A model generated the notes under the pieces. That model was given only the letters and a program-made list of their open reading frames with translations, made no database searches and had not been told where the DNA came from. A stretch of 64,000 nt of DNA from Rhodococcus sp. Leaf247 (lineage in GTDB: Bacteria > Actinomycetota > Actinomycetes > Mycobacteriales > Mycobacteriaceae): contig NZ_LMRP01000002.1 of NCBI RefSeq assembly GCF_001426185.1, positions 124,157-188,156 of the forward strand, in the 5' to 3' direction. The position numbers and the translations under genes are program-made. Below are positions 51,531-59,305 of this stretch, in pieces (the first letter of the stretch is position 1; each line of letters opens with the position of its first letter).

Positions 51531-51868
51531 TCTTCGACGATCACTGTTCCGAGCATCATCGGGTGCGGTGTGCAGTGGTAGTCGAAGGTCCCGGCCTCGT
51601 CGAAGGTGTAGGAGTAGTCGCCCTCGGTCAGGAGCTCGCTCGTGAACAGGCCGCTACTGTCTTCCACGACGTCGTGCGGCAATCCGTTGTCTGCGAATAC
51701 CCACTGCACCGTCTCACCCTTCTTGATGGTGACCGACGCGGGGTTGTAGCTCATGTTCTCCACCGTGACCGTCGCAGCCGGCGCCGCACTCCCCTCCTCC
51801 TCACTGCTGCAGGCGGTGAGCCCGAGAAGTGCCGACAGGGTCGCGAGAAGTACCAGAAATTTCTTCAT
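51527..51868 (-). CDS. mauC: Amicyanin-like cupredoxin lipoprotein
   Basis: A 113-residue protein with signal MKKFLVLLATLSALLGLTAC (lipidated Cys20). Copper ligands are His65 (GLPHDV), Cys99, His102 and Met105. The C-terminal TFDYHCTPHPMMLGTVIVEE is strikingly like amicyanin of methylotrophs, the direct electron acceptor of methylamine dehydrogenase. Unlike soluble periplasmic amicyanin it is a lipoprotein, as fits a cell with one membrane. It follows the multicopper oxidase by 11 bp. Confidence 0.88.
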   Translation of the reverse strand: MKKFLVLLATLSALLGLTACSSEEEGSAAPAATVTVENMSYNPASVTIKKGETVQWVFADNGLPHDVVEDSSGLFTSELLTEGDYSYTFDEAGTFDYHCTPHPMMLGTVIVEE

Positions 51869-51879
51869 GACTGTGCCTC

Positions 51880-53469
51880 TCATCTGATGTACATCATGTT
51901 CGCGGTCATTCCCGCTTCGAAGTGATAGGCGTTGTGGCAATGAAACATCCACTCCCCCGGGTTGTCCGCGTCGAACTCGATCGCCAGGGAGGTGCCGGGG
52001 AGGACGTTGACCGTGTCCCGGCGCAGGCCGCCGTAGTCGGGTATCGCGAAGGTGTGTCCGTGCGTGTGCATCGGGTGCCACATGGTGGAGGTGTTGGTCA
52101 TCGTGATGCGCACGCGCTCGCCCTGCTTCATGACGAGCTTGCCCGCGTCGGCTCCGGCCATCGCCCACACGTAGCGGTCGCCCGCCTGCAGCAGATCGAC
52201 CCGGTAGTCGCGGTCCACCGGCTTCGAGGACAGAACGACGCTCTCGGCCGGGCGGAGGTCACTCTCGAGGACCAGTTGCCGCGACAACTCGGGGATAGTG
52301 CCCCCCACATCGGGGTTCGCGAGAGGCGCCGCGTCGGTGCTCCGCAGCACTGTCGACGCGTACCCCGGCCGACCTTCGACCGCGGCGACGACGGGCCACG
52401 CACCGGAGGCAACGGTCACCGTGACGTCATAGCGCTGCGCCATGCCGATCAGAATGGCGTCCGTCTCGGTGGGCACCACGTCGTAACCGTCCACTGCCAC
52501 CACTGTCAGCCGGTGACCGGCGACGGCGAATCGATACGGCGTCTCGGCACCTGCGTTGATGATGCGCAGTCGCAACCGGGATCCCGGCGCAGCCTCGATC
52601 ACCGCCGGATCGTTCGGAGGTCGGCCGTTGACGAGGTGCATCGGGTAGGCGATGTGCTGGGTCATACCGCCGAGGACGGCGGAGTCGCCGTGTCCGCCCG
52701 AGGTGAGCGACGTCGCCACCGCCGCGTCGTCGGCACCGATGGGAGCCGGCATGGCTGCGCCTCCGCCGTGGCCGGCATGTCCGCCGCTGAGAGCAGGGTT
52801 GAGAGCAGCCATCACGGCGTCGGGTGTCGTTCCCATCCCGTCGACCCAGTCGTCCAGCACGAGAACGGCATCCGCGTCGGCACCCGACGCATCGTTCGGA
52901 TCTTCGACGACCAGAGCACCGAACAGACCGCGATCGGCCTGCAGGCCCGAGTGCGAGTGATACCAGTAGGTTCCGGGATCAGGAGCGACGAAGGAATAGT
53001 CGAACGAAGTTCCCGACGCGATGGCGGCCTGCGTCACCGGTGGTACACCGTCCATGTCGTTGCGGACGCGGATGCCGTGCCAATGGATGCTGGTGTCGGC
53101 GGGAACACCGTTGTTGATCGACGCGGTCAGAGTGTCTCCCGCGCTCAGCCGCAGTTCCGGTGCAACGGCACCGGCGCCGTAGGTCCACGTGTTCACCAGT
53201 CGGCCGCCGAGGTCGACGGTCGAGAGACCCGCGGCGAGTGCGAACGAGGCGGTCCGACCCGTCGACGTCCGCGCTGCCTCGGCCGCAGCAACTTCCGGGT
53301 CCGTGGGCGAGATGTAGTCGAGCTTCTCGCCGGAGCCGGATGCAGATCCGGAATCGGAACTGCATCCGGCCACACCGAGTGCGCCGATTCCTGCCAGGCC
53401 TACGCCGGCTGCCGCCAAGGACAGGAACCGTCGGCGATCGAGCATCGACCGGGGTGCCGGTCGAGTCAT
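51880..53469 (-). CDS. Multicopper oxidase (Tat lipoprotein) in the mau operon
   Basis: A 529-residue three-domain oxidase. It has a twin-arginine signal DRRRFLSLAAAG (residues 11-22) and lipobox VAGC at 33-36. All four copper motifs are present: HWH (129-131), HSH (171-173), HPMHTHGH and HCHNAYHFEAGM near the C-terminus. A His/Met/Gly-rich insert near 229-265 may bind extra copper. Start and stop overlaps show coupling to the heavy-chain gene. It could accept electrons from the cupredoxins and reduce O2, or take part in cofactor formation. mau operons I know of carry MauG instead. Confidence 0.9.
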   Translation of the reverse strand: MTRPAPRSMLDRRRFLSLAAAGVGLAGIGALGVAGCSSDSGSASGSGEKLDYISPTDPEVAAAEAARTSTGRTASFALAAGLSTVDLGGRLVNTWTYGAGAVAPELRLSAGDTLTASINNGVPADTSIHWHGIRVRNDMDGVPPVTQAAIASGTSFDYSFVAPDPGTYWYHSHSGLQADRGLFGALVVEDPNDASGADADAVLVLDDWVDGMGTTPDAVMAALNPALSGGHAGHGGGAAMPAPIGADDAAVATSLTSGGHGDSAVLGGMTQHIAYPMHLVNGRPPNDPAVIEAAPGSRLRLRIINAGAETPYRFAVAGHRLTVVAVDGYDVVPTETDAILIGMAQRYDVTVTVASGAWPVVAAVEGRPGYASTVLRSTDAAPLANPDVGGTIPELSRQLVLESDLRPAESVVLSSKPVDRDYRVDLLQAGDRYVWAMAGADAGKLVMKQGERVRITMTNTSTMWHPMHTHGHTFAIPDYGGLRRDTVNVLPGTSLAIEFDADNPGEWMFHCHNAYHFEAGMTANMMYIR

Positions 53470-54776
53470 TCGATCACCTCGGGAGTGATCAACGTCGTCA
53501 CCGCGTTCACGTTGCCGTCGAGGTCGACGGACGAGACCTGCTCGCCGCTGGTGGCATCGAAGCCCACCAACTTCTGCGGAGCTTCACCGTCGACTTCCGC
53601 GCCGTCGCCCAGCACGTAGAAGGTACGACCGTCCACGCTGTACGCCATGGAGGTGAAGCTCTCGATCCCGATGTCGGCCAACGAGTACGACCGAACGGGT
53701 GCGAGGTTCGCGGCGTCGAACACCACCACCTTGGCCACCGAACCGCCACGTGCGGAGTCCGGGTGAACGATGCTGTCGGTGTAGGTGACGGCGAGACGAG
53801 TCCCGTCGGCGTTGATGACATTCTCGGAGAACCGGCCCGACGGATCACCGGCGTTGCCGACGGGAGTGACGGGTGCGGTCGGAAGGCCGTCGGAGAAGTC
53901 GAACACGAAGACGTCACCGTTCTCGCTCACGAGCAGAGCCTTCGACGCGTCGGCAGCGAACGTCGTCTTGCGGGCGCTGACGAAGTCGTCGGGCAGGACC
54001 TTCTCGCGGCCCACCTCGGTGGGCACTCCGTCGTCACCGATGTTGATGTGCAGCAACTCTCGGGTGTCTTCGCACACGCTGTAGAGGTCGTGACCGACCA
54101 TCCATGTGAACGGGCCACACCCCACGATGCGAAGAGCACCGCTTTCCGTACCCGCTTCCAGGTCGACCACCCTGATTCCGTAGAGGCCGTCGTCCCAGCT
54201 GACGAAGTACTTGCCGTCCGAGGTCACGGCGTTCGAGCCTTCGCGCGAGTGCACTCGGGCTACATCGGGAAGGACGGCTTCCTTCGGTTCGAGCAGGTTG
54301 CCCGAGTACGTACTGACGACGAAATCCGCAGCGCCGCGGGATCCACGCGGGCGCCAGACCTCGGCCGCGAGAACGGCAGGGTCGCTGGGCGTCTCGCCGA
54401 CGAACCCGTGAACCACGGGGTCCCAGATGCCGGGACCGACAGTGACACGGGTGGTGATGTCTCCGGATGCCGGGTCGATGGCGTTGACCGTCATCTCGAG
54501 TTTGCCGAAGCCGCCCTCGATACCCAGAATCTGGTCGGCGCCGATCGGCGTGATCTCCCCGACGTGCAGCGGTTCGGGAATCTCGCCGGTGATCTCCTGG
54601 TCCTCGGTTCCGAGCCCGATACCGTCGCCCGGCGCCGTGAAATCGACGCTGGGATAGGTCACGTCGGTCGACGACGCGGCATCCTCGGTGTCGTCGCTCG
54701 AGGAACTGCACGACGTCACGGCGAGCAGTGCGGCCAGGGGCGCTGCGACGAGCAGCGCAGAACGTGGTCGCCTCAC
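53466..54776 (-). CDS. mauB: MauB-like beta-propeller heavy chain (lipoprotein)
   Basis: A 436-residue lipoprotein starting at GTG 54776, in a GTGA overlap with mauA (lipobox VTSC, Cys23). The body is a seven-bladed-propeller pattern of about 400 residues, with repeats such as KYFVSWDDGLYGIRVVDLEAG, KALLVSENGDVFVFDFSDG and RTFYVLGDGAEV. It lies between the light-chain and acceptor genes as MauB would. Heavy chains in proteobacteria are soluble; a lipid anchor is a Gram-positive adaptation. Homology by sequence is moderate, so the MauB name rests largely on context. Confidence 0.78.
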   Translation of the reverse strand: MRRPRSALLVAAPLAALLAVTSCSSSSDDTEDAASSTDVTYPSVDFTAPGDGIGLGTEDQEITGEIPEPLHVGEITPIGADQILGIEGGFGKLEMTVNAIDPASGDITTRVTVGPGIWDPVVHGFVGETPSDPAVLAAEVWRPRGSRGAADFVVSTYSGNLLEPKEAVLPDVARVHSREGSNAVTSDGKYFVSWDDGLYGIRVVDLEAGTESGALRIVGCGPFTWMVGHDLYSVCEDTRELLHINIGDDGVPTEVGREKVLPDDFVSARKTTFAADASKALLVSENGDVFVFDFSDGLPTAPVTPVGNAGDPSGRFSENVINADGTRLAVTYTDSIVHPDSARGGSVAKVVVFDAANLAPVRSYSLADIGIESFTSMAYSVDGRTFYVLGDGAEVDGEAPQKLVGFDATSGEQVSSVDLDGNVNAVTTLITPEVIE

Positions 54777-55474
54777 GAGCCCGCACCCACCTTGGGCCGC
54801 GCTGCCGGACGTGCCTGGCAGTCGGCGCCGACGATCGGGGCCATGGTGCACGTGTACGCCTGGGATTCGTCGGATACGCACCAGATGATCTCCTGGTCGT
54901 AGCTGCCGCTGACCGGGTTGTACATCGTCGCCTGCATGTCCGGTTCGCCGCAGAAAGCGTTGGAGCAGCTCGGTGCACCGCAGCAGTCGTAGTAGGCGAT
55001 CAGGTAGGTCTTGCCGTCGGCCGGGTTGGTACAGCAGCCCACCCAGAACTCCGCACCGGGCTTCGACCCCGGGGCGCAGGTGGTGAGTCCACCGCCTTCA
55101 CATGCAGCACAGGACGTTCCGTCCATGCTGCACCACCGCCAGTAGTCGCATTCGGCCGGATTCGATCCGGTGTACTCGGGTACCTGCGGTTCCGGGGTGG
55201 GCGCCGCGGGAGTTTCCTGGGCATAGGCACGCGAGACCGGGAGCGAGCTCACGACGGCGACTCCGGAGGCTCCCAGCGTCCAGCGGCCGATCCTCGAGAT
55301 CATCGATCGGCGCGACACGCGTTCGGACAGTCTGCGGCCGGACCTGCTGGCGAAACTTCCGCCTCGTCCTGCCATCCACTCCGCCTGCTCGGCGACGGTG
55401 TTCTCGTCGACAGGGAAGCGCTGCTCGGTGCCGGCCGCGGACTGCGGATCGTGTGGGTGCGAGTGTTGGTCCAT
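54773..55474 (-). CDS. mauA: Methylamine dehydrogenase light chain (TTQ subunit)
   Basis: A 233-residue precursor. The long leader (residues 1-86) includes a twin-arginine segment VSRRSMISRIGRW at 53-65 and a hydrophobic core ending AYA at 83-85. The Cys-rich mature part follows the methylamine dehydrogenase beta subunit closely: CDYWRWCSMDG, EFWVGCC, YLIAYYDCCG, EIIWC and TCTMAPIVG. Trp144 and Trp198 align with the tryptophan tryptophylquinone pair; Asp118, Asp163 and Thr210 align with Asp32, Asp76 and Thr122 of the Paracoccus enzyme. It would oxidise a primary amine to aldehyde and ammonia outside the membrane. Confidence 0.93.
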   Translation of the reverse strand: MDQHSHPHDPQSAAGTEQRFPVDENTVAEQAEWMAGRGGSFASRSGRRLSERVSRRSMISRIGRWTLGASGVAVVSSLPVSRAYAQETPAAPTPEPQVPEYTGSNPAECDYWRWCSMDGTSCAACEGGGLTTCAPGSKPGAEFWVGCCTNPADGKTYLIAYYDCCGAPSCSNAFCGEPDMQATMYNPVSGSYDQEIIWCVSDESQAYTCTMAPIVGADCQARPAARPKVGAGS

Positions 55475-55509
55475 GTGCTCTCCGCTCGAGAAGTGGGGGT
55501 GGGAAATGG

Positions 55510-56124
55510 TCAGGCGACGCCCGCGCGGTTCGCGGCGGCGCGGGTATGGAGGTGCTGGAGCGACGGGGTGTCGGATTCGAGTGCGTTGAGCAGACTTTCG
55601 ACCTGGGCCATGTGGTTGCAGAGGCCCTTGGCTTTGATCTTCCCGTGCTGGTCGAGCATCACTCCGAAAGGTGTGGTGCCCACCTGGTACGCGATGCCGA
55701 CGTCGCGGCCGTCGACGTAGCTCATCTCCGAGCCGATGCCTGCGCCGGCGAGGAACTCGGCGTGCTCCGCGGGGGTGCCGTCCGAGATCATCACGATGTC
55801 CAGGTCACCTTCGCCCTTGGCCATCGACTTCATGCCCGGGAGAAGGGATTTGCACGTCGAGCATCCAGGCGCCGTGAAGAGGAGCAGCTGCGGACGGTCT
55901 CTGTGTCCGCCGACGCTGACCGTCCGACCGACATGGTCGGTGAGACCGTGGAAGGTCGGCCCGACCTGTTCGATCTTGGGCCCCGTGTCCATCATGCGAG
56001 CCCCCAGTGGACCGAGCCGCACCTGGACGCGGCCGATCTCCCGAGCGAGACCCAGAATCATCAACAGCAGGACGGCAACGGCAACGGTCAGGACGAGAAC
56101 CATGGTGACGAGGAAGACGGTCAT
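55510..56124 (-). CDS. mauD: MauD thioredoxin-like disulfide maturation protein
   Basis: A 204-residue protein with one N-terminal membrane helix (3-25) and a thioredoxin-like domain facing outside. Its redox pair is Cys88-S-T-Cys91 (APGCSTCKSLLP). MauD is needed to form the six disulfides of the light chain. It lies between mauE and mauA, 18 and 35 bp away, as in known mau operons. Confidence 0.9.
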   Translation of the reverse strand: MTVFLVTMVLVLTVAVAVLLLMILGLAREIGRVQVRLGPLGARMMDTGPKIEQVGPTFHGLTDHVGRTVSVGGHRDRPQLLLFTAPGCSTCKSLLPGMKSMAKGEGDLDIVMISDGTPAEHAEFLAGAGIGSEMSYVDGRDVGIAYQVGTTPFGVMLDQHGKIKAKGLCNHMAQVESLLNALESDTPSLQHLHTRAAANRAGVA

Positions 56125-56142
56125 CGAAGAGCCTTTCGGAAA

Positions 56143-56724
56143 TCAGTAACGGCTGACGGACGAGGTGGCGCGGAACTCGATCGCCGCGTTGGTGAGGTAG
56201 TCGTCGATAGGGCGACGACCGAAGGACATGACCGACCGGGCGTACAGGGCGACGCACACCATGCCCACGACGAAGAGTCCGACGGCTGCACCGGCGACTC
56301 GGTCGACGACACCGAGCTGGGGCGTCACCGTCACCACTGCCGCGGCGAGAGCGAACCCGGCGGCCCGCGCGGCGTGCCACCACCCGATGTGCGGGATTTC
56401 GTCGCCGCCGGCGGCGAAGGCGAAGCACCCGCAGTCGAGGTCCCGGCGACCACGCGCCAAGTTGACTGCCAGTCCCACGAAGAACGCCGCGAACAACGCT
56501 GCGGCGGCGAGACCACTCAGGAACGGTGCGATTCCGAGAACCAGCGCGCACCCCACTGCCACCTCGGCTGCGGGCAATGTCCTGCCGACGACGGTCGCGG
56601 CCGCGTCGGGAAGCAGTCGGTAGCCCTTGACAGCGCGTACCGTCCTGCCGTCGTCCTTCAGTTTCGGAACTCCGGCGACGAGAAGAATCCCGCCGACGAT
56701 GCTCGACAGCGCGGCCCAGAGCAT
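56143..56724 (-). CDS. mauE: MauE (DoxX-like) membrane protein
   Basis: A 193-residue protein with four to five helices and the MauE/DoxX segment (LVAGVPKLKDDGRTVRAVKGYRLLPDAAATVVGRTLPAAEVAVGCALV). A Cys pair CGC occurs in RRDLDCGCF, which could relay redox equivalents to MauD. First gene of the operon; its 5' side faces the divergent APC permease gene. Confidence 0.9.
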   Translation of the reverse strand: MLWAALSSIVGGILLVAGVPKLKDDGRTVRAVKGYRLLPDAAATVVGRTLPAAEVAVGCALVLGIAPFLSGLAAAALFAAFFVGLAVNLARGRRDLDCGCFAFAAGGDEIPHIGWWHAARAAGFALAAAVVTVTPQLGVVDRVAGAAVGLFVVGMVCVALYARSVMSFGRRPIDDYLTNAAIEFRATSSVSRY

Positions 56725-57050
56725 CGCTGCCCCCTCTCGTCCGTGTCGACGCCGTCCCGTCGATCGGTCCGGCTGAGAAACAGCATGAAAGGCGGATGCG
56801 TCGAAATCGCTGCGTGTGCGTTACGTGCTGCGCCGCTCGACGTGGACCCCGAATTGTCACCTAAGGCCAGGTCAGGGCTCCGCCACAGGCGGTCGTGTGG
56901 ACGACGTCACCTGGCGAGCGGCCGCGATCCGCGACTTTGACGACCGATTCCCACTTGGCACACCCACCGCTGTCATCACGGAAACATGAAGGAAACGGTC
57001 GAGTCGTACAGTGCGTTTTCCTGATGCCCGACGACCCGAAGGACTGATCG
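56725..57050. promoter_or_regulatory. Divergent mau / permease promoter region
   Basis: A 326-bp non-coding region between mauE and the permease gene. Two GGAAAC boxes 11 bp apart start at 56980 and 56991, with an inverted GTTTTCC at 57014-57021. These could be sites for the IclR regulator encoded downstream. No RNA gene or ORF of merit was seen. Confidence 0.45.
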
Positions 57051-58541
57051 ATGAACACCAGCTCGCTTCGGGCCGCGCTCGATCAGGCCGCCGCAGCGGA
57101 TCACTCGGCCACTCCTGTGTACTCGCCGTTGAGTGCACTCGGACGGCGCCGACTGACTCCGATCGACTTGTTGGGTCAGTCGCTGTCCACGATGGCGCCC
57201 GCCACGTGCATGGTGTTCATCGCGTTGTGGATGTCGACGGTCGGCGCCGGAGTCGGTGGACTGCTCGCGATCATCGGCGCCACGCTGGTCATGGCCCTCG
57301 TCGCCCTGTGCATCCGCCAGTTCACTGTGCGACTCGCCGCGTCCGGGTCGCTCTACAGCTTCGTCGCGCACGGACTCGGACGGCGTGCGACGTTGACGAC
57401 GGCCGCGGCCCTGCTGGTCGGATATCTGGGTGTGTCGATCTCCGTGTTGTCCAATGCCGGCGACAACCTGATGCGCGTGGCCGACGTGACGGGTGTCGGC
57501 CTCGGCGGCGACTACACACTCGCGGCGTGCGCAGCGATCGCCGTCGTCGTGGCGCTCATCGCCGTTCGGGGCGTCCGATTCGCCACACGGACGATCCTCG
57601 TCATCGAGTTGTGCACTCTCGCAGTGATCGTCGTGTTGCTGTTCCGTGCGCCTGTCGCCGTCGACGTGTCGACGCAGTGGTCGGCGCCCGTCGGATTCGC
57701 CTTGTTCCTTGCGATGCAGACGGTCCTCAGCCTCGCAGGCTTCGAGAGCGCGGCATTCTTCGGTCCGGAAGCACGTACTCCGCTGCGCTCGGTGTCCCGC
57801 GCGGTCCTCCTGTCTCCGATTCTGGTGGGAGTGCTGTACGTCTTCGCGGGATGGGCGGGGATGACAGGTCATGCGGGCACTCTGCTGAACGCGTATTTCG
57901 GCGGCGTCGATTCGGGCGTGGGCTCGCTGCTGGTCGTCGCCGTGAATGTCGGTGTGTGCTCGTCATGGATTGCCTCCACGCTCGGATTTGCCCAGGCCGG
58001 TTCACGACTCGTCTACTCGATGAGTGTCGAACGCATCGTTCCGGGCGTCTTCCGACACGTTCACGCTCGATGGAAGACGCCCTATGCGGCGGTCGTGGTG
58101 TTCGTCGGCGCGTCGATGATCGGCGCCCTGTTCCACGACCCCGACGAGGTGGCGAGCAGTTACGACGTGGTGGTCGAGGTCGCGCTCATCCTGGGATACA
58201 CGATGGTCGCGTTCGCCGCGGTCAACTTCCTGGCGCGGATCGGCGAACACACGACGTGGACCCGGCTGTGCGGCGCGTTCGCGGCCGGCGCCGGAACCAG
58301 CCTTCTTCTGTTCGTCGTGGTCCAGTCCCTCGATACCTGGTTCTACGTGGCGTGGTTCGTGATCCTCGGCGGCTCGGGAACGGCGTGGTACGCGATCCTG
58401 GAGCGGTGGCGACCGGCCAGCATCAGGTCCATCGGGGTGTTCGACAGTATCGAAACTGCCGATCTCTTACCGGGGTCCGCAGAGCTGGCCGTCGACGCGG
58501 ACGGCAGGCCCGTCCTGAGCGCTCCTCGTCACGGGCGGTAG
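57051..58541 (+). CDS. APC superfamily permease of the mau locus
   Basis: A 496-residue transporter with about 12 helices and an APC-type core (LLGQSLSTMAPATCMVFIALWMSTVGAG, SLAGFESAAFFGPEARTPLRSVSRAVLLSPI). The N-terminal ~35 residues and the C-terminal ~35 residues are cytoplasmic. It is divergent from the mau operon and 2 bp from the IclR gene. It probably imports an amine or a product of the extracellular dehydrogenase. The substrate is inferred. Confidence 0.87.
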   Translation: MNTSSLRAALDQAAAADHSATPVYSPLSALGRRRLTPIDLLGQSLSTMAPATCMVFIALWMSTVGAGVGGLLAIIGATLVMALVALCIRQFTVRLAASGSLYSFVAHGLGRRATLTTAAALLVGYLGVSISVLSNAGDNLMRVADVTGVGLGGDYTLAACAAIAVVVALIAVRGVRFATRTILVIELCTLAVIVVLLFRAPVAVDVSTQWSAPVGFALFLAMQTVLSLAGFESAAFFGPEARTPLRSVSRAVLLSPILVGVLYVFAGWAGMTGHAGTLLNAYFGGVDSGVGSLLVVAVNVGVCSSWIASTLGFAQAGSRLVYSMSVERIVPGVFRHVHARWKTPYAAVVVFVGASMIGALFHDPDEVASSYDVVVEVALILGYTMVAFAAVNFLARIGEHTTWTRLCGAFAAGAGTSLLLFVVVQSLDTWFYVAWFVILGGSGTAWYAILERWRPASIRSIGVFDSIETADLLPGSAELAVDADGRPVLSAPRHGR

Positions 58542-58543
58542 CG

Positions 58544-59299
58544 GTGGTGACGCAACGCAACGACGCACAGGAGCGCACGGGCTTCGGCGGTCAACAACCC
58601 AAGGCCGTACAGAAGGCCCTCGCGATGCTCGAGGCCGTGGCATACCTGGGGCCCGGTGCGACCGCCAAACAGATTGCGGCACACACGCATGTCCCACCGG
58701 CAACCGCGTATCGCATGTTGAACTTCCTGGTTGCCGACGGCTTTCTGGTGCGCGTCCCGGACCTGTCGGGCTTCGCGCTCGGGAGGCGTACCTCGGAACT
58801 TGCCTACGCTGCCACCACCTCTGCGCCGACCCGGACGGTCGCGGACGTTCTGGGCGCCATGCGCGCCGAGACCCGATACGGCCTCTACGTCGCGTCGTTC
58901 CGCGGCGGAACTCTGCGCATGGTGGACACCGACCCCGATCACGAGGCAGTGTCCGCCTCCACGATCATGCGGAACCCTCATGCCCACGCCGTCGGAAAGC
59001 TGATGTTGGCGTACTACCCTCGGACGCGGGAGCCGTTGCGGGCCATCACCTCGCACACCCTGATCGACGACGTCGACCTCCGCGCTGATCTCTCGACAGT
59101 TCTCGCCACGGACGTCGCCGTCGAGAGCGACGAATCACGTATCGGACGAGCAGCGTTGGCGGTGCCCCTGCGAGATGCGCACTCCGATGTCGTCGGCGCT
59201 CTGTGTCTGCAGGGGGCGTCGGGCAGATTCACACGGGACAGTCGGGATCTCGTCGACTTCCTGCGTGCGGGAGCCGACGAGCTCCACGGGTTGATCTAG
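58544..59299 (+). CDS. IclR family regulator of the mau locus
   Basis: A 251-residue protein with an N-terminal winged helix (QKALAMLEAVAYLGPGATAKQIAAHTHVPPATAYRMLNFLVADGFL) and an IclR effector domain (HAHAVGKLMLAYYP, RAALAVPLRDAHSDVVGALCLQG). The start is one of two adjacent GTG codons, 58544 or 58547. It follows the permease by 2 bp and probably controls permease and mau operons. Confidence 0.85.
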   Translation: MVTQRNDAQERTGFGGQQPKAVQKALAMLEAVAYLGPGATAKQIAAHTHVPPATAYRMLNFLVADGFLVRVPDLSGFALGRRTSELAYAATTSAPTRTVADVLGAMRAETRYGLYVASFRGGTLRMVDTDPDHEAVSASTIMRNPHAHAVGKLMLAYYPRTREPLRAITSHTLIDDVDLRADLSTVLATDVAVESDESRIGRAALAVPLRDAHSDVVGALCLQGASGRFTRDSRDLVDFLRAGADELHGLI

Positions 59300-59305
59300 C
59301 CTCGG

